From JAQICJ01 sp041686345 (lineage in GTDB: Bacteria > Myxococcota_A > Polyangia > HGW-17), in the NCBI GenBank assembly GCA_041686345.1, contig JAWLEA010000004.1, positions 10,614-74,613 of the forward strand: a DNA stretch of 64,000 nt, written 5' to 3'. A program made the translations under genes and the position numbers. The notes under the pieces are model-generated. The model searched no databases, had not been told where the DNA came from, and worked only from the letters and a program-made list of their open reading frames with translations. Positions 42,277 through 51,814 of the stretch are shown piece after piece; position 1 is the stretch's first letter, and the number at the start of each line of letters is the position of its first letter.

Positions 42277-43572
42277 TCAGGCTGAGACCAGATTTTCGAG
42301 ATTTATGCACACATGTTTAATTTCTCCATTTTGGAATTTTTCTTTGTTGTCTTCATAGAATTTAGCCATATTTTGGGCATTTTCATCATTGAGCATTCCC
42401 ATATATTTCATGCCTTTTTCCATATCCTTTTCCGTATTTTCTCCGGAAAGATAATTATTAGCCAACGTAGCAGCAGCAAATTGATTATCTTTGTAGCTTA
42501 CCTTTTCCAAAATTTCTATTCCTTTGACAATTTCTTCGGGATTGTCTGAGTTTTCCACCATTAATTTACCCTTCAGGGACAAAGCAGTGGAGTCACCAAG
42601 GTCGGTCGCCAGATTAAAATATTTATTGGCCTTTTTCTCATCTTTTTTTACGGCAAAGCCCATGAGATAACAGGCTCCCAGTTTGGAAAAAGCCTGGGGA
42701 TAGCCAAGATGGCCGGCTTTTTCATAATATTCCACCGCTTTATCCACATCCTGCTCTGTATCTTTTCCTTCTATCAGATAATCAGCCAGTTTAAGCATGG
42801 CCTCAGACTGCATGTATTCAGCAGCTTTTTTCCATAGATCCAGGGCTTTGTCCAAATCCTTTGGGAGAACAATTCCTGCTTCATGCATAAGACCCAGATT
42901 GTAAAAAGCATCGGGATGCTCGAGTCTGGCAGCTTTTTCCCAGAACTTTACTGCTTTTTCAGAGTTTTGTTTTACTACGTGTCCATAGTAATAAAGACAG
43001 CCTAAACAACAAAGTGCCTGGGGATATTCTTTGCGGGCGGCTTTTTTGACAAATTGGAGTCCCACCATTTTTTTCCTGGAGTTGAATTCTTGATGTTGAA
43101 TGTAGGCCAGGCCTGTCAGGTAGAGAGCTTGTGTATTGCCCATTTTGGCCGCTTTTTTCAAATAGTAAACAGATTTGAAGATATTCTTTTTGCAATCCAA
43201 GCCGTTTTGAAAAAAAATTCCCAAATTCAAATAACCGTAATCATCCCCTTTTTTACCGGCTCTTTTAAAAAATCGCTGTGCCTTTTTGGTATTTTTTTTT
43301 ACTCCTATTCCATATGAATAGTAATATCCAAGATCCACAAGTGCTTGGGTAAAGCCCAATTGAGCTGCTTGGTGGAAGTAGCGGGCAGCTTTGGAATAAT
43401 TCTGTTCAACTCCGGCTCCTTCTTCATAGTGTTTTGCCAAATGATAAACTGACTCAGGATGGGATTGGGCTGCCCTTTGCTGATGGTACTCGAAAGCTGC
43501 TCGATACTCTGCTGTTTTTAATTCCTGGTTGTCTGAATTTGTTTGTTGCATGTTTTTTGTGTTTTGGGTCAT
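42277..43572 (-). CDS. Sel1-like repeat protein
   Basis: Protein of 431 aa made of roughly ten Sel1 (SLR) repeats of 36 residues: for example ESVYHLAKHYEEGAGVEQNYSKAARYFHQAAQLG, QALVDLGYYYSYGIGVKKNTKKAQRFFKRAGKKG and DAFYNLGLMHEAGIVLPKDLDKALDLWKKAAE. There is no signal peptide, so it is cytoplasmic. SLR proteins scaffold protein complexes. GGAG precedes the ATG. It stands alone. Confidence 0.9.
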   Translation of the reverse strand: MTQNTKNMQQTNSDNQELKTAEYRAAFEYHQQRAAQSHPESVYHLAKHYEEGAGVEQNYSKAARYFHQAAQLGFTQALVDLGYYYSYGIGVKKNTKKAQRFFKRAGKKGDDYGYLNLGIFFQNGLDCKKNIFKSVYYLKKAAKMGNTQALYLTGLAYIQHQEFNSRKKMVGLQFVKKAARKEYPQALCCLGCLYYYGHVVKQNSEKAVKFWEKAARLEHPDAFYNLGLMHEAGIVLPKDLDKALDLWKKAAEYMQSEAMLKLADYLIEGKDTEQDVDKAVEYYEKAGHLGYPQAFSKLGACYLMGFAVKKDEKKANKYFNLATDLGDSTALSLKGKLMVENSDNPEEIVKGIEILEKVSYKDNQFAAATLANNYLSGENTEKDMEKGMKYMGMLNDENAQNMAKFYEDNKEKFQNGEIKHVCINLENLVSA

Positions 43573-43820
43573 TTTTGTTCTCCTTGGATTGTTAAAAATA
43601 TTACGGTTTGGAATAAAACTAAACTTTGCCTATATTTTCGAAATCCAAGACCCCAATCTCTAATTTTTTTTTATTTTTTTTTAGATTATATGAAACAGGA
43701 TGGTTTATTTGTTGATATTGCTGGTTTATATGAAAGTGAAAATTTTTAGAAAATTATTAACTTTTGGGCTTTTCAATCAGTTTTTGCGAAATATTGTTTA
43801 TGGACTGGTAGAGGTGAAGT

Positions 43821-46172
43821 TTAATTCAAAGTTGAGTACCATTGCTGATAAGTTAAGGGTTCAACAGGAGTTTCGCTTGTTCTCAAGGTTCCATTTCCCA
43901 ATTGACCATAGTAATTGAAACCCCAGCAGTAGATTTCTTCGTCTGTGGTGAGCATGCAGCAGAATTGATCACCACAACTGATTTGCCTGGCGTTATATTC
44001 AGGAGCAAAATCATAAACTTGGCATTCTTCCCGATCCCAGCAATGGAGTTTGTGGTTATCGTCAATGGCGCAGCATAGTTCTTGGCCGCAATCGGATTGC
44101 AGGTAATTGTGGTCGTCAAGCATGAATTCAGTGGACCAGGGTGGTTCAGACAAAGAACAAGTTCCCCATAATCTTCCCAGAATATCAACTTCTGTTCTTC
44201 TTCCCAGATATTTGATTGTACGGGGATAGGTGCTCTCGGAAGAAGGGGAATCACTGCCGACAAAAACCACCTCTCCGTAAACGTTGAGAGCTTTATCAGA
44301 AGTAATTTGAATAAAAGGAGGAGCATCGGCCTCAAAGGGAAATTGGGAGGTGCTGGAATCAGCAGAGCTTGTGATAATGATTCGACCTTGGGAATCAATA
44401 CCTTTCAAGGTGTTGGTGTTGTGAAAACCCAGGGCTTTCAAGGAAGAAGATTCCAGTATACTAACAGGAGTTTCAGTATCAGTGTCGATGCCTTCAAGAT
44501 CACTTGAACCCCAATACCAGGCTTGACCGTTGGAATCCACAGCGAGGGCGGCATCATCATGGAGACTGAGATCTGTGAGAGTTGCATTATCACCGGTTGT
44601 AACAGGGGACATGTAAAAAACTCTTTCATTAACTAATTGTCCGGCAGCAGCGAAGGAATTTTCTCCCCAACAGGAGATTTCTCCTGTTGTTGAGATACTG
44701 CAAGAATGCATGAAACCTGAAAAAACATCATCTTGATCAGTAAGAACCAGGGTTGGTAGATAATCTTGATCTTCTTCGACGTAAGGAATTGTATTTCCCC
44801 AGCACCACAATTGTTGAGTCGGATCAATCAAACAGGCACCCTCGTTAGCTACTGAAAGTTTTACAACTGTTCCGTCGAAGGTAATCTGCTCAGGAATATG
44901 GGTTGATTCTGGCCCATTAACTCTTCCCAGTTTGTTATAGTGGTTCAAACCCCAGCACAGTACTTTGTCATTGCTGTCTATTCCACAGGTAAAACTCAAC
45001 CCGGCATCAATATATTTAAAGGTATGATCTCCTGAAACAGCAACAGGAGTGGCGCTCGCATCTGTTTCGTCGGGAAGAACACCTGACTCGCCGTAGAGAT
45101 TACGTCCCCAGCACCAGGCTTTGCCGGCTTCATCGAGACCACAGTTGTGTCCGTTACCCCCGGCTGAAACTTGAACAAATTGGTGATCTCCCGGCACTTT
45201 GCTAGGAGAAGTGTTCCTGTCCCAGCACCAGGTTTCGTTGTTTTCATCAATTCCACAGACTTGGGTGCCACCTGCGGAAAAGGATACAAAAGGTGAATCG
45301 TGATCAATTTCGATGGCAGTGGCCGCAGCAGTAAGAGAATCATCATTTTCAATGCTATCGGCATAATTGCTTCCCCAACACTTGATTTTTCCTGTTTCTA
45401 AAAGAGCGCAACCATAGGGATATTCTACCAGACAGGTAACAGGGGCATCTCCGATTTGGATTTGCTGAACCTGTTCTTCCAGTTCAATTTCTACGGGATA
45501 AGGAGTATAGGAATCACTGAAAGAGGTATCATGAGGACCCAGGCCGTTTTCATTGTTTGAGCCCCAACAATATGCCTTGCCCTGAGAGGTTACTCCGCAA
45601 GCCCGGAAAAATCCCATGGACATCTGGGTGAATTCGATTTGATGGAATATGGGCTTGGGTAAAACCTTTCTGATTGGTATTTTTCCCACATTGTTGCTGT
45701 TGTTTTTGCCCCAGCACCAGGATTGACCTTCATTGTCGGTATAACAAACAGTATCATCGCTAGCTTTGAGTTTGGCTGTCATCAAACGATCTTCCCAATT
45801 GCCGTAATCACAACTACTTAAATCAAAAGAACAATTGTCTTTGCAAATAAGGGTTCCCCCTTCCATGCCCAAAGACTCACAACTTTGACCTCTGAGGTTA
45901 TCCCCTTCACATTCTTCTTCGTATTCAAGCAGACCATTTCCACATTCAGCTTGTTCGGAGCACTCTGAACTGTCTATCTGGCAAGAGCTGGTACACTTGA
46001 GGGTGCCTCCTTCAAAGCCTCTGGCATAACAGGAATCACCGCCAAAATTGGTGCCGTCACATTCTTCTCCTTCATCAATTTGTCCGTTTCCACACAATGA
46101 AGAAGAGTCATTGTCACAGGCCGCCAGGGAAAGAAAAAATGCAATAAAAACAATATAAACAGATTTGAACAT
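43821..46172 (-). CDS. RCC1-propeller lipoprotein with CGNG cysteine repeats
   Basis: Lipoprotein signal (FFLSLAAC) followed by two myxobacterial disulphide repeats (CGNGQIDEGEECDG... and CGNGLLEYEEECEG..., each with GTL.C...C). Then an RCC1-like propeller with recurrent CWGxN units (WCWGKNNSNNVG, AYCWGSNNENGLG, AWCWGRNLYGESG, YCWGFNYYGQLGNG). Probable surface protein; ligand unknown. GGAG precedes the ATG. Confidence 0.85.
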   Translation of the reverse strand: MFKSVYIVFIAFFLSLAACDNDSSSLCGNGQIDEGEECDGTNFGGDSCYARGFEGGTLKCTSSCQIDSSECSEQAECGNGLLEYEEECEGDNLRGQSCESLGMEGGTLICKDNCSFDLSSCDYGNWEDRLMTAKLKASDDTVCYTDNEGQSWCWGKNNSNNVGKIPIRKVLPKPIFHQIEFTQMSMGFFRACGVTSQGKAYCWGSNNENGLGPHDTSFSDSYTPYPVEIELEEQVQQIQIGDAPVTCLVEYPYGCALLETGKIKCWGSNYADSIENDDSLTAAATAIEIDHDSPFVSFSAGGTQVCGIDENNETWCWDRNTSPSKVPGDHQFVQVSAGGNGHNCGLDEAGKAWCWGRNLYGESGVLPDETDASATPVAVSGDHTFKYIDAGLSFTCGIDSNDKVLCWGLNHYNKLGRVNGPESTHIPEQITFDGTVVKLSVANEGACLIDPTQQLWCWGNTIPYVEEDQDYLPTLVLTDQDDVFSGFMHSCSISTTGEISCWGENSFAAAGQLVNERVFYMSPVTTGDNATLTDLSLHDDAALAVDSNGQAWYWGSSDLEGIDTDTETPVSILESSSLKALGFHNTNTLKGIDSQGRIIITSSADSSTSQFPFEADAPPFIQITSDKALNVYGEVVFVGSDSPSSESTYPRTIKYLGRRTEVDILGRLWGTCSLSEPPWSTEFMLDDHNYLQSDCGQELCCAIDDNHKLHCWDREECQVYDFAPEYNARQISCGDQFCCMLTTDEEIYCWGFNYYGQLGNGTLRTSETPVEPLTYQQWYSTLN

Positions 46173-46299
46173 AGTTAACTCCAGATAATTTAATTATTAT
46201 TAATTTAAATTTAGCACTAAACCCTCCCCTTTTCAAAAAAATATGTTTATATTGAGATAAAACTCAGGTTGGAATTATTGAAACTCAGGTTTATAAATG

Positions 46300-46716
46300 T
46301 TATAACTCGTTGTTTTTTTGATAAATTTTGATGATTCGGTCAAAGCTTTTGTCGACTTTTTCCAGGGTTAACCTGCGCATGTATTCGAGCAGCAGCAGAT
46401 GCTTTATTTCGGGATGTTCAGGTTTAATCTGTTTTGTGGTTTTATTTCCGTCGGATTTTTTTCTGGTATAGGAAATTTTTTTGTTATCGAGTTGTTTTTT
46501 GAAGGAAAGAGCAAGATCGTTAAAATCATCCACCATGAAATCAACTTCTGAGTCAAACACTTTTGCAAGTTCAAGCAGAGGATTTATTCGTTTTTCCAGA
46601 AGATCTTCAAATTCATCCTTGACTTTGTTTTCTGTTTGCTCCTGAAATTCTTTTACTTTTTCTTCACTTGCTCTTTTTTCTTCCTGGTTGAAAAGGTCTA
46701 TCTGTTTTTTATCCAT
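46300..46716 (-). CDS. Hypothetical coiled-coil protein
   Basis: Protein of 138 aa, highly charged, mostly helical (QEEKRASEEKVKEFQEQTENKVKDEFEDLLEKR). No membrane segment, Cys or recognisable motif. GAGAGAG precedes the ATG, which overlaps the metH stop by 8 bp, so it is probably the last gene of the methionine synthase unit. Function unknown. Confidence 0.6.
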   Translation of the reverse strand: MDKKQIDLFNQEEKRASEEKVKEFQEQTENKVKDEFEDLLEKRINPLLELAKVFDSEVDFMVDDFNDLALSFKKQLDNKKISYTRKKSDGNKTTKQIKPEHPEIKHLLLLEYMRRLTLEKVDKSFDRIIKIYQKNNEL

Positions 46717-49054
46717 TTTGATCTCTCTCTTTGTAGTTTATGATTTGTTGACAAAGGGCCGCAGCTTTGGAAGCATCTTTGGCATAGCCGGCACAACCCG
46801 ATTCAATTGCGATTTCCTCGTTCATGGAAGCTCCTCCCGCAATTACCGGGAGTTGGCATCCTTGGGAGCGCAAAACTGAAACCACCTCAGCCACTTCTCC
46901 TACAGTAGTTGACATCATGGCCGATAATCCCAGAATATCAGGTCGGTGTTGCTCGATTGCCTGATAGATTCGGGCAGTTTCTACATCTTTGCCCAGATCG
47001 ATTATTTCATAACCGCTGGTTTGGAGAACGGTTCCCACTATTTTTTTGCCGATATCATGAACGTCGCCCTTGACGGTGGCCAGGATAATTTTTCCTTTGC
47101 TTTCATGGTTTTCACCCAAAAGACTGTTTAATCGGTCAAATACGGGAATTGCAGTTTGGGCGGCCAGCATCAGATCCGGAAGGAAAATTTTGTTTTTGCT
47201 GTAAAGAACCCCTATCTCTTGCATGGCTTTACCGAGAATATCCTGACTGACTTTCAGGGGGGTTGACTTTTCCAATTCAGTTTCAATGGCTTGATTAAGT
47301 TTTTTACTGTCTCCGCTGAGAATCAGATTTATCAGAGCATTTTCAGTGGGCAAATCAGATGCTTTTTGGGGATTGTTGCCCCTCAAGGTAAGAGCGGCTT
47401 GCAAGCTGTTGGCGGTAAATTGTGCTGCGGGATCCACAATAGCTGAAGTAAGACCGCCTTCTACGGCTTGTGCCAGAAACACACCATTGAGTTGATCCCG
47501 TTTTTTCATGCCGAAACTGAGATTGGACAGTCCCATGGTGGTTTTTATTCCCAATTTGTTCAACTGACGGATTACCTGGAGAGTGATTCCGGGATCTTTT
47601 CCCGCTCCAAAAGCCATTACCAGAGGATCTGCCAGAACTCTGTCAGAGGAAATTCCCATTTTTTCGAGATAATCCAGCCCTTCCATAATTTTTTCAACTC
47701 TGGCCTCGGCAGTTTTGGGAATTTTTTTGCCCATGGCCAGCAAAATCAACATTCCACCATGAGTTTTGAGCAACTTGCCTTTAAAATCGAGATCTTCGGC
47801 AAAACAGCGGGCAGAATTGATCAGAGGGCGACCTGTATATTCAAACAGGGATCTTTCAAGAAATTCATAACTTTGAATATCAAGGGAAAGGGACAGGGAG
47901 CTGTATTTGTCCAACTCGTTGATCAAATTAATAAAATGCTGGCTGGTTAGCAGTTTTTCAATTCCCAGATTGAGATCCAGAATTTCACATCCTGCTTTTC
48001 TCTGCTCTGAGGCCAATCTGGTAATTCTATCGAATTGGAAATTCCGGATTTCCTTTTGAAATTTTTTGCTGGAGGCCGGATTGATTTTTTCGCCAATACG
48101 GGTGAAAGGAAGGATATTTTGCAGATGGGTGCGGGAAGAAAGGGTTGGAGTTAGAATTTTTCCGGGTCCAGAGAGAGGTTTATGCTTGCCAGAAAAGTGG
48201 GAAATGACTTTTATATGTTCAGGAGCTGTTCCACAGCAGCCTCCCACAATATTGGCACCGGCAGCAATGAATTCTTCCACATAAGGAGCAAAATCAGCCG
48301 GGGAGAGATCGTAATAAAGGTTTCCATCTTTGTATTTGGGGCTTCCGGCATTAGGTTCGACTGAGATGAATTTATTGGTGTAAACAGCCAATTCTTTGAC
48401 AACTTTGAGTGTTTCTGCAGGTCCCAGACTGCAATTTACTCCCAGACAATCCACATCAAGGTCATTGAACCAGGAAGCAAAAATTGCAACTGAACTTCCG
48501 GTAACGGAGCGCATATTTTCGGCAAAGGTCATTTGAACGATCAAGGGCAGGTTGGTTGTAACCTGCCTGATTCCCAGTACTGCAGCTTTACATTCTTTGA
48601 GGTCGGACATGGTTTCAACAATGAAGCCGTCTACTCCAGCATCAAAAAGCACCTGAGCCTGCTCAGCAAAAGCCTCCACTGCTTCTTCCATGGAGAAAGA
48701 GCCCATGGGTTCGGGAAATTCACCGGTTGAGGAGATATCTCCCAAAACCAGAGCTTTATTAGAGGATGCTTTTTTGGCAATTTTTACAGCTGCGGTATTT
48801 ATTGTTTTAAACTCGGTTTCGGCTTTCAAAGCTTTCAACTTGGGGCGATTGGCACTGAAGGTATTGGTGAGAATCAGATTGGAACCGGCAGCAACATATT
48901 GTTTTTGCAGTTTTTCGACAACCTCAGGATGTTTGAGGTTTAAGAGGACTCCGGGCAGATCACCATAGCCCATTTTGAAAAATTCAGTTCCATAAGCTCC
49001 GTCCAGAACCAGGATATTTTTTTGCAGCAATTTATTGAATTCATTTCTGTTCAT
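46709..49054 (-). CDS. metH: Cobalamin-dependent methionine synthase, short form without activation domain
   Basis: Protein of 781 aa. Homocysteine-binding domain (LVLDGAYGTEFFKM; zinc Cys in GVNCSLGP and GGCCGTAP), pterin-binding domain (FTRIGEKINPASSKKF), then the cobalamin domain with DVHDIGKKIVG, the DxHxxG motif. It lacks the C-terminal AdoMet activation domain of E. coli MetH; that function is encoded by the neighbouring 188-aa gene. The reading extended to 49066 uses TTG; the ATG at 49054 starts just inside the 3' end of the activation gene (14-bp overlap). Confidence 0.93.
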   Translation of the reverse strand: MNRNEFNKLLQKNILVLDGAYGTEFFKMGYGDLPGVLLNLKHPEVVEKLQKQYVAAGSNLILTNTFSANRPKLKALKAETEFKTINTAAVKIAKKASSNKALVLGDISSTGEFPEPMGSFSMEEAVEAFAEQAQVLFDAGVDGFIVETMSDLKECKAAVLGIRQVTTNLPLIVQMTFAENMRSVTGSSVAIFASWFNDLDVDCLGVNCSLGPAETLKVVKELAVYTNKFISVEPNAGSPKYKDGNLYYDLSPADFAPYVEEFIAAGANIVGGCCGTAPEHIKVISHFSGKHKPLSGPGKILTPTLSSRTHLQNILPFTRIGEKINPASSKKFQKEIRNFQFDRITRLASEQRKAGCEILDLNLGIEKLLTSQHFINLINELDKYSSLSLSLDIQSYEFLERSLFEYTGRPLINSARCFAEDLDFKGKLLKTHGGMLILLAMGKKIPKTAEARVEKIMEGLDYLEKMGISSDRVLADPLVMAFGAGKDPGITLQVIRQLNKLGIKTTMGLSNLSFGMKKRDQLNGVFLAQAVEGGLTSAIVDPAAQFTANSLQAALTLRGNNPQKASDLPTENALINLILSGDSKKLNQAIETELEKSTPLKVSQDILGKAMQEIGVLYSKNKIFLPDLMLAAQTAIPVFDRLNSLLGENHESKGKIILATVKGDVHDIGKKIVGTVLQTSGYEIIDLGKDVETARIYQAIEQHRPDILGLSAMMSTTVGEVAEVVSVLRSQGCQLPVIAGGASMNEEIAIESGCAGYAKDASKAAALCQQIINYKERDQNG

Positions 49055-49607
49055 TGTACCATCCAATCATGCATATTATAGATTTGACAGGAGTTAATAT
49101 ACCTTTTTTGTTGGCTTCCACCAGAGAGAAATCCAGAAATTCCAAAATTAGGTTGTTGGCAGCAAGGGGAAGATCCTGATATCCGGGAGAAAAGCGACGG
49201 GTTCCTCTTCCCTTTTCCCGGCGTAACTTTTGATCAAAACACTGATTCAATTCTTCCACGGATTCACTTCCCCAGGCATCAAGCAGCATAGCTTCAAGAG
49301 GTTGATTTGAGTGATGCAGCCTGGAAATTTCCCCATCGATCTCCTTGCCGATGGTAGAAGCAAATAAAGTTACTTGTTTTACTCCCTTGAAGGATGCGGG
49401 AATCAGATCAACTGCTTGAACAACTGGTATGGTAGTCCAGCAAATAACAGGTTGAACCAGACGGGTACCTGTTTTGTACACTGCAGTAAATTTTGCAGCA
49501 AGTTCGGGGTTGCTTATTTGTTTTGCCTTGTAACCGGCTCGATAGTAGAATTTTTTCCTGGCAGGAAAGGCTTTGTATGTGGCAGGATTTTCAATATTAA
49601 TTTTCAC
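49041..49607 (-). CDS. Separate methionine synthase activation-domain protein
   Basis: Protein of 188 aa homologous to the MetH reactivation (AdoMet-binding) domain: RRFSPGYQDLPLAANN corresponds to the RxxxGY motif, and the segment VKSIICMIGW to the family end. It would reductively remethylate inactive cob(II)alamin in the short MetH encoded next to it. The GTG start has AGGAG before it. It overlaps metH by 14 bp, so the two are translated together. Similar split enzymes exist in Thermotoga and some deltaproteobacteria. Confidence 0.85.
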   Translation of the reverse strand: MKINIENPATYKAFPARKKFYYRAGYKAKQISNPELAAKFTAVYKTGTRLVQPVICWTTIPVVQAVDLIPASFKGVKQVTLFASTIGKEIDGEISRLHHSNQPLEAMLLDAWGSESVEELNQCFDQKLRREKGRGTRRFSPGYQDLPLAANNLILEFLDFSLVEANKKGILTPVKSIICMIGWYNEQK

Positions 49608-49769
49608 TTAAGCTCCTGGAGACAAAGGTTGGAAATCAAAACTCCCAAGTTGAAGAATTTGGAGTTGCAAGAAATTATTTTTGCTGTACATACAATAGCA
49701 GACCTGCTACCGGAGAAGGTTTTTCTCAAAATATCTGATCCGGATGATTTTAGATCAGAATATACCCTT

Positions 49770-50627
49770 ATGCATATTAATCAAATCTTTCTCAAAGACA
49801 AACCCACTTTCAGTTTTGAATTTTTCCCGCCCCAGTCTCAAAGCCAGGCAGAAACTCTCTATGAAAACATTACCAGACTGACTCCCCTTGCTCCTTCTTT
49901 TATCAGTATTACTTACGGTGCAGGAGGTTCAACCAGAGAGTTGACTCATGATCTTGTGCTTAAACTGAATAAAGATGAGCAACTGACAGTTATTCCTCAT
50001 CTTACCTGCATAGGTCATCGCAAAAGTGAATTGAAGCAGATGGTTGATTCCTATCGCACCGAATCAATTAAGAATATTATGGCTCTCAGAGGAGATATTC
50101 AATCTTTGGATGGAAAGACGGCAGGTGATTTTGACTATGCTTCTCAACTGGTCAGCTTCATAAAGCAAAATTTTCCGGAGATGGGCATAGGAGTTGCCGG
50201 TTATCCCAACGGTCATCCAGAAACACCTAATCGTTTGCAGGAAATGGACTATTTTAAGCACAAGGTTGATCAGGGAGCTGATTTTATCTGTACTCAATTG
50301 TTTTATGATAATCATAATTTTTATGATTTTCGGGAGAGGATTAGAGTTGCCGGGATTAAAATTCCTCTGATTGCTGGTTTAATGCCACTTACTTCCATAA
50401 AAATGATGAAAAAAATGTCCAACGTTGCATTGGGAACTCCTATTCCGGGAAAATTGCAAAAAATAATTTACCAATGCAAAAATCAGCAGGAAATACAGTC
50501 AGCCGGAATAGACTGGTCCACGACTCAGGTGGAAAATCTACTCCGGAACCAGGTAGACGGAATTCATTTTTATACTTTGAACCGTTCTCAGGCCACCCTG
50601 CAGATTTATAAGAATCTGGAACTTTAG
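49770..50627 (+). CDS. metF: Methylenetetrahydrofolate reductase
   Basis: FAD-dependent reduction of 5,10-methylene-THF to 5-methyl-THF, the methyl donor of MetH. The N-terminal motif FSFEFFPPQS carries the catalytic Glu; the FAD/folate motifs SITYGAGGSTRE, HLTCIGH and MALRGDIQ follow, and FICTQLFYDNH ends the barrel. Start at 49770 gives 285 aa, the usual size; an upstream reading to 49374 lies on top of the activation gene. The gene is divergent from the metH unit with a 160-bp gap in which I see no riboswitch. Confidence 0.92.
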   Translation: MHINQIFLKDKPTFSFEFFPPQSQSQAETLYENITRLTPLAPSFISITYGAGGSTRELTHDLVLKLNKDEQLTVIPHLTCIGHRKSELKQMVDSYRTESIKNIMALRGDIQSLDGKTAGDFDYASQLVSFIKQNFPEMGIGVAGYPNGHPETPNRLQEMDYFKHKVDQGADFICTQLFYDNHNFYDFRERIRVAGIKIPLIAGLMPLTSIKMMKKMSNVALGTPIPGKLQKIIYQCKNQQEIQSAGIDWSTTQVENLLRNQVDGIHFYTLNRSQATLQIYKNLEL

Positions 50628-50690
50628 TTGTCAATACAGAATGGGGTGTTTTGACTATGTTCCCTTTACAGAATTGGGGTTTGACAGGAG
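50628..50690 (+). repeat. Degenerate family A-like fragment
   Basis: AGTTGTCAATACAGAATGGGG then TGTTTTGAC resembles the left end of family A (AGTTCCCATCCCAGAATGGGGTTTTTGAC) with several changes, and a second GAATTGGGGTTTGACAGG follows. It lies between metF and gph and supplies the AGGAG for gph. Confidence 0.4.
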
Positions 50691-50696
50691 TGTTTT

Positions 50697-51362
50697 GTGA
50701 AAAACGATAAATTGCTTATTTTTGATCTTGATGGAACTTTGATCGATACCAGAAAAGACATTGTCAGGGCAGTCAACCTCACTCTGGACGAATTGGGTTA
50801 TCCCCGATGCGGTTTTGAAGAAATAGTCTCTCGAGTTGGTTATGGACCCGGGCAATTGATTTTAAAATGTATTTCTCGGGAACTTGAACCGAAAGATCAG
50901 GAAAAAGCCAGAAAAACCTTCAGTCGTGTCTACCACGAAAATCTGATTGAAGATTCAGATTTTTTCCCCGGAATGAAAACAATGTTGGCCGGTTTGGAGC
51001 AATTTAACAAAGCCATAGTAACCAATAAATCAACTCCTCATCTGGAAAAAACTCTGAGTATTCTGCAGGGAAAGCATTTTTTCGATCTTTATCAGGGGAT
51101 CGATGAAAATAATCCCCCTAAACCTGATCCCGAGGTAACTTTGAAAGTTATGCGAATTTTGAAGGCAGATCCGAAAGATACTCTGTTTATCGGGGACAGC
51201 GAGATTGACCTGCACACCGGTAAAAATGCCGGAATCAAAACTTGCGGAGTTTTATGGGGTTATCGCAGTGAACAAGAGTTGGCTCGAGAAAATCCTGATT
51301 ATCTTGTGAAAAACATTACCCGGTTACAAGAATTAATCTTTACCAAATTCGCTGGGAACTAA
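50697..51362 (+). CDS. gph: Phosphoglycolate phosphatase (HAD family)
   Basis: Protein of 221 aa. HAD motif I DLDGTLIDTRKDI, motif II VTNKST, motif III Lys in PPKPDPE and motif IV GDSEIDLHTGKNAG are all present, with a helical cap domain (residues 16-85). It dephosphorylates 2-phosphoglycolate; other HAD phosphatases of this type act on sugar phosphates, so the exact substrate is not certain. The GTG start has AGGAG 8 bases upstream. Confidence 0.85.
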   Translation: MKNDKLLIFDLDGTLIDTRKDIVRAVNLTLDELGYPRCGFEEIVSRVGYGPGQLILKCISRELEPKDQEKARKTFSRVYHENLIEDSDFFPGMKTMLAGLEQFNKAIVTNKSTPHLEKTLSILQGKHFFDLYQGIDENNPPKPDPEVTLKVMRILKADPKDTLFIGDSEIDLHTGKNAGIKTCGVLWGYRSEQELARENPDYLVKNITRLQELIFTKFAGN

Positions 51363-51368
51363 ATTGAA

Positions 51369-51803
51369 CTAAATAGAAACAGTGAGGGTGCGGATGTGGT
51401 TGATGAGGGTTTGAATAACCCTTTTGGCAATGTCGGGATATTCTTCCAGAATTTCATCAAAAAGCGAGGGAGAAAATTTTAATAGAGAGGTGAGTTCAAG
51501 AGCTTTTACCGAAGCTGTTCTTGGTTTGGAGTCAATCAAGGCAATTTCTCCCAGAACATCTCCTTCATTTAGGGTATTTATCACTTTGTTGACAATGATT
51601 ATATCCAAACTGCCATTGAGAATAAAATAAAGGCCGTCTCCAGGATCTCCTTCATGAAAAAGAAATTCATCTTTTTGAAGATAAATTTCCTCACCCAGTG
51701 CGGCAATTTCCAGAAGGATTTCCGTATCCAGTCTGTTGAAAAAATCAGAATTTTTAAGTTTGAGCCCTTTTTCTATCAATCTGGGATCTATTGTATTTGT
51801 CAT
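51369..51803 (-). CDS. Cyclic nucleotide-binding domain protein
   Basis: Single cNMP-binding (CRP-like) domain of 144 aa: FLFHEGDPGDGLYFILNGSLDII, NEGDVLGEIALIDSKPRTASVKAL (phosphate-binding cassette) and a C-terminal helix. No DNA-binding domain, so it is a stand-alone sensor, common in Myxococcota. It starts 11 bp after the large zinc-ribbon gene, with which it is probably co-transcribed. Confidence 0.88.
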   Translation of the reverse strand: MTNTIDPRLIEKGLKLKNSDFFNRLDTEILLEIAALGEEIYLQKDEFLFHEGDPGDGLYFILNGSLDIIIVNKVINTLNEGDVLGEIALIDSKPRTASVKALELTSLLKFSPSLFDEILEEYPDIAKRVIQTLINHIRTLTVSI

Positions 51804-51814
51804 AAAAACAATAA

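Noticed and set aside
49608..49769. SAM or cobalamin riboswitch between metF and the MetH activation gene
   Set aside because: No conserved box or stem order that I recognise in the 160 bp on either strand.
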